Part shown: positions 24,546 to 35,799 of the stretch, in pieces
How the letters are laid out: every line of letters begins with the position of its first letter
Numbering within the stretch: position 1 is the stretch's first letter
Assembly (NCBI RefSeq): GCF_040115645.1
Contig: NC_089574.1
Coordinates: 1,798,001-1,862,000, forward strand
From: Euwallacea fornicatus
Lineage: Eukaryota; Arthropoda; Insecta; Coleoptera; Curculionidae
Direction: 5' to 3'
Length of the DNA: 64,000 nucleotides
Notes under the pieces: model-generated
Told to the model about the DNA's origin: nothing
Databases searched by the model: none
What the model saw: the letters and a program-made list of their open reading frames with translations, nothing else
Translations under genes and position numbers: made by a program

Positions 24546-25611
24546 ACTGTGTAAATAGTAAAAGTAAATAACGATCAACGATCAGTATCGAAATATGCAT
24601 CTTTTTCGTATACTTTCGATATCCTAAGAAGTTAACTTTCTTTTTGTAACCAGGACTAACGTACTGATATTAAAAATGCCCGTTTTAGTTGAGAACAGTT
24701 TACTGTTTTTACGAGACCAATGAAGTGCACTGTTAGTCAATCTTCCATCTATGGTGGTCAAATCTCTTTCAATGCCATTTATAAACGATTTTGCTTTCTA
24801 CCTTTATTTATTTTATCGAGTAGGTCAGTTAACGGGCATTTTTCGTCTCCGTCGATTTCATTCAACTCCGGATTTAGACCAAACTGGTGTTGGGACACAC
24901 CCTTTGGTTGAAGTGATTGTATATTCCAAAACTAAAAATGAACCTTCAAACAGCGTTTGCATTCGATAATGGTTATTAATCGCATCTCTCGAAATCGTAA
25001 GTCGGGTATGAATTCTGCCCCAGTTATTATTTACTTTCCATTTCTTATTATTAAATTTCGCTTATGTCCTGCCCACGACACATACTGCCAATGAGAGTGA
25101 TAATTTTTACTGGTAGCCTGTTCGTATTATTTCACTTTCATTTAGAAATACAAAAAGTTCCCCCGCGAGAATTATAAATTTAATACACAGATCGGTCATT
25201 TTCAAAACTGACCACCGGACATATCTCTGGACTGCGAAGACAATTTAAAATAACAATGAGAACCTTTGTTTGGATTTGTTAGATATCGAGAGGGAAGTTT
25301 AATTTGATATTAGAGAGAATTGTATCAGTCACCCCCTACCCCCAGCTACCCTCATTTTGATATTTTAAACGGCAACCCCCATCGAGTAGAATAACATTGC
25401 AAGTGGAATTTAATTTGCTTTGTAACTGTGCCAAGAAAACTGAAACCGGTTAATGCATTCGGGAGTTTGAAGGAAAAACGCGTGCTCGTGCAAATAGCTC
25501 GTTTAGGTCAAATAATTAATTTTCTTAAGTGCGTGAGATATGAACGGTTATCGGCGAGTAATACTGCAAAGCGATACTTTTAGATCCCAGGAAAATTCTA
25601 TTTTTCAATTC
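24546..25611. other. Intergenic, nothing recognised
   Basis: No gene or repeat could be supported here. Confidence 0.4.
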
Positions 25612-25735
25612 TTAGACCCTTTCAAGTGGAGTTCTCAACACTTTACTTTTTGAGTAATCCCATAGGAGAAAGTCGAGTGGACTGAGGTCTGGAGATCGCG
25701 GTGGTCATTCGCGAAACAGACTCTATTGTTGCCGT
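25612..25735 (-). pseudogene. Fragment of ITm transposase
   Basis: The minus strand reads PPRSPDLSPLDFLLWDYSKS followed by KVLRTPLERV. This is the conserved block around the last catalytic Asp of the same transposase family as at 27.6, 34.5, 53.8 and 59.6 kb. Only about 40 codons remain. Confidence 0.75.
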
Positions 25736-25739
25736 GTCA

Positions 25740-27516
25740 ATAAAGGTTTACGTTTTGAGAAACTTTATTAAATGGATGATTTAATTTGAATAACCTATTT
25801 ACCCTAGTACAGTAGCATTTAAAATTGCAGACGAAACGATGTAACTCTTCCAATCGGTTTAAATAACATTGAACTGAAGAATTATTACATTGTAATAATT
25901 GCGAAATTTTCGCTTTCATTAAGAAACAATAAATTACATACAACTTATATCAATCGGGAATAATCAATAAACCTTGTGCCTAAACCTTGGCTATCTATGA
26001 CAATTAATTAAAACTCAACCGGCCGATACGCATGTGCTGCCCATCATGGGCTTATTTCTATTTTAAATACAGTCCAAGTATCCACCTACCCATATACTGA
26101 AATTGTTGCATTAATGCAAATTAACATCCAAGTAAATACGTGAGCCCAAAAAAATTGGGTTCGCATGAAACATGAACAAAACATCATTACCCAACTTGGT
26201 ATAATGGATGATGGTGTGTTCCGAATTATGAAGGTTTATTGGGTTTGTATGGTAATTGGTCGTATATCTAGGTGGGCTTAATGCAAGTAAGTCATATGTA
26301 ATGACCCGGAATGTGAGTGCATTTCTTAGAATGTCCTTATGTCAAATCATCAAAATAATTATGGACATAATTATGAAGTAATTACGGATACTTTAATTGA
26401 CAGAGTTAAAGTGTCCTGCTGGATTTGTAGAATGTTTTATTGTCCTCTGCGGGCACCTGAAGACCCAAAAATATTCATTTCTGCCTTCCTGGGTGTTTCT
26501 ATCACGACAATGACGAAACTCTGTTCAAACAATCTCGCCTTAATCGGAGCTCACAAATTACTATTTTTTTCCAAATAAATTCAGTAATCTTACCGTAATT
26601 GTTTATTTCTACAAGGACGTAATTAGACCATGTGAATAATTTGGGCCGAACTGTAATAAACATATTACTACATAATTCTTCATCATCTTATAACGCGCAT
26701 ATTATTCAATACAACATTAATTAGAAAGTCCATGTTTGTAACTATACATTTTGTAAGCTTATTACCTACTTTTCTGAAGACTCATGCAAACACGATGAGT
26801 GCATAAATATACGCATATGCATGAAGTACTCTGAAATTGAAAGTTTGAAGATTCATTGATAGGACTTTATGAGGAACAACTTTAGCGTTGAGAGGAAGTA
26901 TGCGAGCAATTTAATACCGATTTCCGCAATTCGTTTTTTTTTTTTTTTTTACTTGATAGGTTCGCATCCTAATCAGACTTGAGGAATAGCTGCGTAGGAA
27001 ACATTCACTTTGTCCTTTCATCAGGGAAAAAGCTTTAGTGTACTTTCATCGAATAAAACCGAAACAAAATCATTCGCAAAAGCACCAATCGAATATTTCG
27101 TCAGTTTCAACGAGTTTTTTCGTCAATTTTCAGCCGTTATTATGTCAAGAATCCACGGAGGATTAGGGTCGGAAATTTGAAGACCGCTATCTATACGACT
27201 AATGGTTGGAACCATGCCGAGAAATTGAATGAAAGAGAGGAGATCGCACACTCGTTTTGTGACAAAAAGCACACAGAAGGCATCTAAATGGTAGAAGATC
27301 AGTAAGGTTATTTATGGACGTTACTGGGCATTGGGCAGCGTCCCGCACAGTGGCATATTAAACAAATTTCAAAAGCCAAAATATCAGGTCGGCATTATCA
27401 AAAACCTATTTAAAAACAGATAACTGTAGTAGTACGAATCGAAAACACTCATCTTTTCCTGAATAAGGAAAGGCTCAGGGATCGGCCCTTTAACCATAGC
27501 TTTAAGGACAAAAACA
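25740..27516. other. Intergenic, nothing recognised
   Basis: Contains a run of 18 or more T at about 26935. No coding support. Confidence 0.4.
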
Positions 27517-28401
27517 TACCATGTGATTCTAGATAAGTGGGACAAGCAAATGTCTTGAAATCGACAAGATCATTTCAGGTGTGACGTTTCGACAAGCGCT
27601 TCTGATCCGAATTTTTGATATCTTCGGCATCCGATCGTAAACGATATGTTTCAAATGACCCTACAAAAAAAATCTGCTGAAGTCAAATCTGGTGGTCGGG
27701 CCGGCCGATTAACTGCACCATCAGCCCACCCTTGTGGAAAATGTTGATTTGAAACTTCTCTGACATTCCTGGCGTAACGAGCAGGGCAGCCGTCATGTTG
27801 AAACCACATTGTTCGCTTTCGCTCTAAATTAACTTCTTCGAGGAGTAAAAAATCTTGCAAAAATTTCCGATGCTTTTCTGCACTGACGTTTCCATCAATG
27901 ACGTGTGGCCCGGTAAGAGATCTACCGAAAATACCACGCCAAATAATCAAAGTTCATGGTCACTGTCTTTCCACTTCACGCAACCAATACGGGTTCTCAA
28001 TCGACCAATAATGCACGTTGTGGCGGTTCTTTTGACCGTGGTTAGTGAAGCTTTATTCGTCCGAAGATAGTACTTTTGAAGAAAAATTTGCATTTTCGTG
28101 CAGTTTATTTTTGTTATCGATCCAGTTTTATTGTGAATTTTGTCACTGTCAGCGAAGACTGATTCAAGTAAAAATATTTTCATCATCAACAAAGAATTCG
28201 GATCTTTCCAAAAGAAAATCAGGTGTTGCATTTGAGAAACCGAAGTTCATCCCAAATGACAGGTGGAGGTGACCTTGAAATGATTGACAGCATACAAAAT
28301 TGAGACTCCGTGTATAGAAGACTATTAAAAAAAGTTTTTTTTTAGATCTTTTCGATTTTAAGATATTTGCTTGTCCCATTCATCTAGAATCACTCAGTAT
28401 A
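27517..28401 (-). mobile_element. ITm DNA transposon with both terminal inverted repeats, internally decayed
   Basis: The left end ACCATGTGATTCTAGAT...GGGACAAGCAAATGTCTT...AAATCGA and the right end TCGATTTTAAGATATTTGCT...GAATCACTCAGTA form inverted repeats of about 45 nt with few mismatches, flanked by TA. Inside, the minus strand encodes MIIWRGIFGRSLTGPHVIDG, MWFQHDGCPARYARNVREV and RPARPPDLTSADFF. These are the conserved GILG, WFQHDG(A)P and RSPDLTPLDFF blocks of an insect ITm transposase. The upstream part is degraded, and the element at about 0.9 kb is shorter than a full-length copy should be. It cannot encode an active enzyme. Confidence 0.85.
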
Positions 28402-31400
28402 TAGGTTCAAGTGGAAAGAAAAATTGTGCAAGTGGGAGAAGTTTTATTGTACCTCCAACAAAGGAACGGCGGAACTAGTCAGTCGGCGTCTCTCCTTCGA
28501 AGTTTAGATTATAGCATCGGTTTGACTGCCTTTCTGACTATAGAAATTTAGAAAACTATCAGATCAGATGTAACGATAAGAAATTGAAACGTGCATAAAT
28601 TCACAGATTTACTTATTATTTTGATGGAGTTAGCTGACGCCTATAGCACTCCCCATACTGCGGTCAGTCGGTACTGAACATCTGTTTGAACGGTGCGCAA
28701 ACCTGGAGAGATCACTGCTGCTGGGTCGGTTTTCGACTCCCCAGAAGATCACGAAGAAACATCAACGAATTCAGACCATCAGGTCCATTAATGACGCAAC
28801 TAACTTATGCTTTAATGAGGAAATGTGCAGTAATTTATAAATAAGTAAAAACTCTAAACTAATTTAATCCGCTGCTAGAACTTTTTACGAGTAAAAACTC
28901 CGTAACGGTGAGAGATCCGGCAAACACCGGAACGACTCCGGTCACGTCTCAAGCCACGTAGTTGGTCTCTGTCGCAGGCGTGGTAAACCTTATGCGACCC
29001 TTGTCCCACTTGCACAATCCCTATGTTTCCACCTGAACGGGTTTTACCTGTAAACAAAATAGCATACATATTTCAATATGCTGGTCATACTACGATTGTT
29101 GTATGTACAGGATCATTCAAACACGGCGCCTCACCACTTTTTGCATGAAACAGATGGACTTGGCAAGGTAGTTTGTTAACATTAACTAAGAAGAAGTAAG
29201 CATTCCCCTTTTTTTAGTATAAACTAGATGCTTCTTTTTTAAAACTTGTATATATTTTTGTTACTTCTTAACAGAGTCGCACGCTAAAGAAAGAGAGCGA
29301 TCAAACCGCCTTTCCAGTCTTAAGTATAAGAAAACTGGGCACTAGCCATGGGCGTACCCTGACTAGAGGGCGGTTAAGACTGTTTGGCATAGCATAAAGG
29401 CAGTTATCGTGCAGGATTTCATTCCTTATAAAAGTTCCATCTTCAGACTCAAACACTGCTCTTTTAGAATCATAAGGAATACCGCTAGGAAAATTCCTGC
29501 CGACGAGGCACATTATGCTCAATCTTCAGAGCGGCGTTTCAATTTTAAGGACGGATCGCGATCGTAATGAAAATAATTATTTATAAAAAATAATTTATTA
29601 TTTAACAGGTTACGATCTGAACACCTCGAACCAATTCGACAACCCCAGACTTAAGAACTACCCATACTCTTTCGATCCCCTCCTTATACCCAAAAAATAC
29701 CATCGTTAAGAAATCTGTTGGTTTATGTTACGACTTTAATTAATGAGTACACATAAGATTTGAGTCTCTTCTGGCATCTTCAATGTCAGCTCAAGTTAAA
29801 TTATGATTTTCTGAACATAACGTTCGCCTATGGATTTATATGTTTACATTTATAAAGCAATAAGACTTTATGGGGTTGTCATATTACTTTACCACTCGTA
29901 AATGGCCATATAATTGTTCCATCATGCACGATAACGCTAGCCATAGGCGTAACGCAGGGAATACATCAGCCTGGCCTGCCTCGTGATAAATTTAAAAAAT
30001 TATAATAATAGTAAAATAATAATTAATGCGAAAGGAGCATTAAAATGTGGAAAGCGACACTTAGGGTTATGACGTTGAAGATATGTTTTTTTTTCCGGAA
30101 ACATACCTTTTTTTCAAAAATTTGAATATCAATACATTCCAATCAAATTTTTCTATAAATTTTTTTTTTAAGTTTCCAATCGTTTATGTGTTTGTTATTA
30201 GGTACTTAACATGTTAATATTTGTTGCTCCTGTAACTTGTAAATGGTTAAACAGCAATAAAAATCTTTTTATACAAAACTTGTCTGGAAAGTATCGATGT
30301 TCGCCTTCTTAAGAAAAAAAGCTATATTTCTGAAAGAAAGCATTGCATTGGCGTCGCTCTCCGTATTTTAGCATTTACCCCAGTTCACGCCCCCTTATTT
30401 AATACGATGAAAAAATGACTTAGCTAAACGCAATTTGTTTTCATATAAAGTGGGCGGGGCGTCGTCCTTGTACAGGTTAGGATTACTGAGAAAAGGGCAG
30501 AAAGGCTTCAGGAGGCGATAACAACATGGACAAACGGACACGTGTCACTAAAAACCAACTCACACTGTCCAGTCACCAAGTTAAGGCCCCATGTGAAGGG
30601 CAGAGGGTCACACAACTAAATCGAAAAACAACGTGAAATATTTGAAAGGAACGATCGGGAAAAAACTAGAACATTCTAGATTCGTTCTATATGGGAGAGT
30701 TCCTGCAATTTTTCTATTGGCGGATTTACAAATATGAATTTCGTTGTTCTCTTTGTGTTCGGTGGATGATTATTTATGTATAGACGTCATCGGTTCGGTC
30801 ACAAGAGCAAATGGGCCGGTGACGCCCCATTTTCCTGTAACTTCCCAACGTGTGAATTTGTCGCTAATCTACGGATTTGCAATTGTTTTTTCAATTGCCT
30901 GAGTCACTTCGTATGTCCCGACTAAGCCCTTTTCGTCGACATTTGGACCGTCTCGGGAGGTCGGTAATTAATTATTTTTCTACCTTAGTTTTGACAAAAC
31001 TACAATCGAACGGAAAGGAAAGTTTGAATTAACTTTTCCCACAAGTATCTGATTTCGACTAAATACAGGTTTTTACAGTGGGCGCGATTATAACAGAAAC
31101 AAGAGTTAAAACAATCTCTTTATTTATTTTAAAAATTATTTATTTCTTACGTTTCCAGCTGCTTTTGTACCGCACCTCTTTGTATTCAACCCAAAGAATT
31201 ATTTCAGTTTTGAGACGCATTCGTTCGTTTCACTTTCATCTCTTTTACCATTTGACCATGACATTTTTGGCTCGAAAGAGAAATTTATATGTAGATAACG
31301 TTACATTATCAAAATGTATTACTCAACCGTTCATAAAACGATCTTTTCAAGGTTAATTGAAAAGCATTTATACAGAACCTGCTTATTCAGTGTTGTCATC

Positions 31401-31723
31401 TCACAAACTGCTAAATTCTTTGTAATATTATTTTCAGTTGTTGTTATATAACACATAATCTTTACGAAGTAACCTGGTTTTTTTGTGTTGTTCTAAGTTG
31501 TTCATTATTTATCTTTAGACGGCTGATTAAAAATATTTTATGGGGATATTATGAAGCAGACTTACTTTCTATAGTCAAAGCGTTTGCTACGTTGATGTAA
31601 TTCCGTTCGCGAATTTTATCAGCCGATTCACTTACGAAGTTTGGAATTCATGGAATTCAAAATATCTCTCTTGAACGTAATCGGTTTTCAGACGCAGTCA
31701 GCATGTTGAAACTTCCATGCGGA
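28402..31723. other. Intergenic, nothing firmly recognised
   Basis: Two minus-strand frames (28875-29052 after a TTTGTTTACAG acceptor, and 29343-29522 before an AGG|GTACGC donor) look exon-like. They do not join into a sustained frame and resemble no known family, so they are not called as a gene. Confidence 0.35.
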
Positions 31724-31732
31724 GAGTTTTAC

Positions 31733-32235
31733 TTTTTTTTTTTGTAGAGGGGGAAAACCTTCTAAAGGTACCCCCTGAAGGGAGGCGCCTACCCACTGAA
31801 AAACCCACCTCTCTTCACCGTTGTTCCCCCGGAACCGCCTAAAGGCATTACTTCAGGGGGTGGTGGCATCGCGCCTACTAATCCGGCCTACACCTAAGCC
31901 GGAGGACTTCGCCTCATAACACTCGTCGTCTTCCATTCCCTCTCGTACGTTTCGCATTCATGATTTTCTCTATCATTCTTGCAAACGCATTCCACTTACA
32001 TTCTGATTCCAGAATCTCACTGCCGATCACGTTTCGGTCCAGTCTGAGTCCGCTCAGCCGGGCCTCCGCGCGATCGGCCTCCCATGCCTGACACTCCCAC
32101 TGCGCGTGCTCGGGAGTGTCGCCCGCACCATTCTCTTCGCTCCCGCAGAACCAGCAGTGGTCACTGCGCTCAATCCCTATTCGTCGCAGGTATTTCCCGA
32201 GCACACCGTGCCCGGTGAAAACCTGCGACAGGGGG
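31733..32235 (-). mobile_element. 5'-truncated non-LTR retrotransposon (R1/I-like C-terminus)
   Basis: The minus-strand frame 31914-32204 encodes the end of a reverse-transcriptase polyprotein: LRRIGIERSDHCWFCGSEE then DTPEHAQWEC. This is the CxxC...H...C zinc-knuckle-like motif found after the RT domain in R1/LOA/I-type elements. The 3' side carries about 170 nt of untranslated sequence and an A tail (T run at 31733-31743 on the plus strand). An 11-bp direct repeat GAGTTTTACTT flanks the insertion at 31724-31734 and 32236-32246, a target-site duplication. The RT and endonuclease regions are absent through 5' truncation, so this is a dead-on-arrival copy. Confidence 0.88.
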
Positions 32236-32246
32236 GAGTTTTACTT

Positions 32247-34379
32247 AAAGTAACACAAGCGGTAATCTCCGAAATCGGATTTAAAATCGGAAGCAGTTTC
32301 AAGCAAACGTTGCTGTGAAAGGGGACGTTTAACGCAGATAAGCGAGTTTTTTTCTCAAGGTTACTTAAAGGACGCTTCAAGGAAACCTTTTTTTTTTTTC
32401 ATCCAAAAGCTTTTTTTTATAAACATGCGAAGACCTTAAAAAATTATGCATTTTTTTCTGGAAGAGTGTTTTTCTAAAACTTCGTTTTCCAGATATCGCC
32501 AAAAATTCAAGTGGCGCATTTCAAACAACACATGATTTATGTTGTGAAAAAACTTTACGAATAGAAAATGAAAAATTTCACATTCAAAAATTAACTTAAA
32601 ACAACAAAAAATTTTTTTTTTTACATTTTTAAGTGGGAAAAAGCCATGCTTTCCCTACAACGTACTCGTATTCTTTCGGTTGATATCGATGTCTCAGTGC
32701 GTGAGGTCGGCATTTTAAACATTCGTTTCATCGATAAACGGTTAAAAATCGGCTTTCGCATGATTTTAAGTTAATTTCCGAAATCTGTGAATTTTTATTT
32801 TCTGTTTTCCGCTCTCCATTTTCCCATTTCATTCATAAGTATTTTTGCCTAATTTTAGTCACGTGCCATTGTGAGCGTGCCGCTTGAATTTTTGCTGATG
32901 TCTGGAAGATGAGAAGATAAAAAAACTCTTTCAGTAAAAAATGCAACGTTTTTAAATCTTTTTGTAAATTTATCAAAAAAAACGGGCGCTCCATTGAAAG
33001 AAAAAAAAGTTGACCTTGAAATGTCCTTTGAATGACTTTGAGTAAAAATTTGTGTATGCGCGTGGGATGTCCGCCTTAGTAACAATCAATGTTCGTTTAA
33101 AACTTTTTTCAATTTAAACTTTGTGTCGGAGGTGATTGCTTGTGTCATTTTAAGCGGAACACCCCGTACATGTTCGTTCTCGATTACGCAAATATGGAGG
33201 TGGTATTGGTATTTTGAAGAAATATTACATGGGTCTTCCCTTGCAGAAGTTTTTTTCAAAAGATGTCCGAAAATTTTCGTGCAATTTTAAATTGAAAAAA
33301 CGTTAGACCGGGGGATTTGTAGAAAGACTGCCGAAGATACATCTCTGGTTAACGTGTTTAAGTATGCATGTTGGAATTTTATTGTTACATGGCTAAATCT
33401 GTTGATTTTTCGCAGAATAGTTCTCGTACGAAATGATGTAAGGAGGAACAAAACTAATAATGAAGTGAGTGTGGCCTTCCTAATTTTGGATTTTTTTTGT
33501 AAACCGATTTATTGCGACGAAACGTTATCGCAAAATCGGACATAAAAGCGTAATTTTTTTTTGTTTCTAAATATGTACTTTCCACATAACATAATTTTTT
33601 TCTAAAATCATATGTATCCTTTTCATTTCTTATTTAAATATGCTTTTTTTAGATCTCCCGGTATTCACGCACCTTTCCGAACCTAATATCGGCCCACCTA
33701 CTTGCGGCATTTATATTTATTATGTCCCGGAATACCAAATTAAAGTTGATAAAGTGCCAGAACTATAAGAAAAATTCGAAGTGGTCAACAAAAAACAAAT
33801 CACGTGAAGACAAAATCAACACTCTCTTCAAATTTGAGCAAAAATGCGGCAATTTTATATTTTATGTTTATTGTTAAGATTCCGAGCATAAGAAACATAT
33901 TGATAACACGGCCGTTCATGCGTAAAACTATTAGAAATTTTGTTGATTCAATTTAATCGATAAATTATTCTAAGAATGAGTATTTCACATATCATAAAAA
34001 TCGTCATAAATTCATCATAAGTAATTGTTTTTTTGGCTATTTTTTGGTTCCGTTTCACCATATCTTTCACGCAACGAAGTGAGAACTTTCTATTAAAAAC
34101 TCGATTTTATGGAAAAAGTAAATTATAAAAATTACAGAAAAATGGCATAGTGAAAGTGATTCGGTTTTCACACGGCGAATTGTTCTTCCCTAAAGATTCG
34201 CAAGTAAGAACAAAAAACCACGTGATTTTTTTGGAAATGTGTATAGGTCGACAAGTAACAACTTCATTCCACACTTCGTATATGTCCTATGCAGGTCCTT
34301 TGTTTTAAAACGAATCACCCGAAATACCTTTTAACTCTGCGGAAACCTTGATTTGAAAAAAAAACACGGTCACGACATT
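32247..34379. other. Intergenic, T/A-rich low-complexity DNA
   Basis: Many homopolymer runs of A or T. An end-like motif AAGCGGAACACCCCGTACATG at about 33153-33173 resembles repeat termini, but its partner was not found. No gene. Confidence 0.4.
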
Positions 34380-34560
34380 ATTTGTAGAAGCAAGTTTATG
34401 CGTTTAAGAGAAGAAAGAAGTCGAGGGGTGTCGGATCCAGTGATCTTGCTGGCCATACTACGGAATCTCGCCAACCGATCTATTTATCGGGAAATCCTGG
34501 TTGAGCCACGCTTTAACCAGCAAAGCGTGCACCATTGGAAATTGGAGATCCTCCCTTGAC
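34380..34560 (-). pseudogene. Fragment of ITm transposase
   Basis: The minus-strand frames read MVHALLVKAWLNQDFPINRS and, in another frame, VVWPARSLDPTPLDFFL. These match the DGAPAH...VR.WLN..FP and WPARSPDLTPLDFFLW blocks of the insect ITm transposase family. Frames are broken. Confidence 0.7.
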
Positions 34561-34944
34561 ATCCTCATTGAGTTCTAGTTCCATTTTCATCGTTTTGGTT
34601 TCATAAAGATCGGAGAATGAGCTTTTTTATGATGTTTTCTCAAAGCGCCAAGGACAAATGCTCGGTCAAATTGTCTTTTTGCTTTAAATTGTTTTATATT
34701 AAATCCGCCCGGAGGTGGAGAAGACCAATGCACAAAGAATGAACTTTTTCAAAAAAAACTCACTACCGACTAGGCAACTGATAAAATGTATATTTTTATA
34801 TATTTTTTTATCTTTCAAAAGGGGAACGTGTAGATATTCTCACGGTAACTTTTATTATTTATATTTCCTGCATGTCTCATATCACATGTTTCGTTAGGAC
34901 TGAATAACCAGGAAATGGTAAACACTATAAATACTTATAAACGG

Positions 34945-35050
34945 CGATCATGAGGCTGAAACCTCAAGTGAGAGTTGAAATATCAAAGGTATATTTTATA
35001 TAAACTTATGTGCTATCTATTATCAGTGTCAGATGTTTGATGGTAATAAT
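34945..35050. repeat. Dispersed repeat, copy 2 (related to 4856-4960)
   Basis: Shares GATCAT, GAGTTGAAA, TCAAA and TGATGGTAA at matching spacing with the copy near 4.9 kb. Confidence 0.4.
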
Positions 35051-35095
35051 GTACGAGTTAATTAGCGCCATGTGTTTACGGTTCACTACATATAT

Positions 35096-35797
35096 ACAGG
35101 GTGTCTCGAAAATATCCCCACAAAACTCTACCACAGATTTCTGAGGCGAGAACATGACTTTGCCTTGATCCTAAGGTGGACGGTTTCCAAGCTTCAGGAC
35201 GTCAAAGTAACAACAATAATAACTGTAATATACAATAACAATAGCGAAACTTACTAAAAGTTGATTTTTTTTTACAAAATTAAATATACATTTTTTAAAT
35301 AATTTAAAATGTATTTTTCAGTTTTTTTGACTTTTTTGGCTTCAACTGTACGAACAAATATTTACTTAAAATTTTTTTTCAAGTCGTGCAAGGAACTTTA
35401 AACTTCAAATATTTCAAGAAGAAATGCCCGCGGGGACTCATAGCAGCCGGTCCTTCTTCATCGAACATGTAAGAAAGCACAAATTTAGTCAAAAATAAAT
35501 TTTATACCGGGTGATAAAAAAATTACGCCCTTTTAAAAATAGTTCAACCAGGGCTGAGAGCGCTCTCTGCAATACGTATCGACAATGTAGCCTGATTCCA
35601 ATGTCTTAAACTTTTAATAAAAACCTTCCGATGCGACATTTTGTTCAAATTTTTTTTCATTTTTTAATCGTCACTTTGAAGTCCCGAATTTCGAAAATCG
35701 TCTACTTTTGGATCAAGGTAAATTGTACCAAGTCGTGAAGTTTTCGTTTCGGAAATCTCTGGTAGAATCTCGCGCAGATCTTTTAGATGCACCCTGT
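35096..35797. mobile_element. Foldback element, about 0.7 kb
   Basis: The left end is ATACAGGGTGTCTCG and the right end GCACCCTGTATGTG. The arms match when one is reversed, over blocks such as CTCTACCACAGATTTC / TTCTACCAGAGATTTC, CCTTGATCC and GGACGTCAAAGTAAC / GGACTTCAAAGTGAC. Arms are about 130-140 nt with substitutions and small gaps. No coding content. Flanks are TA-rich. Confidence 0.7.
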
Positions 35798-35799
35798 AT

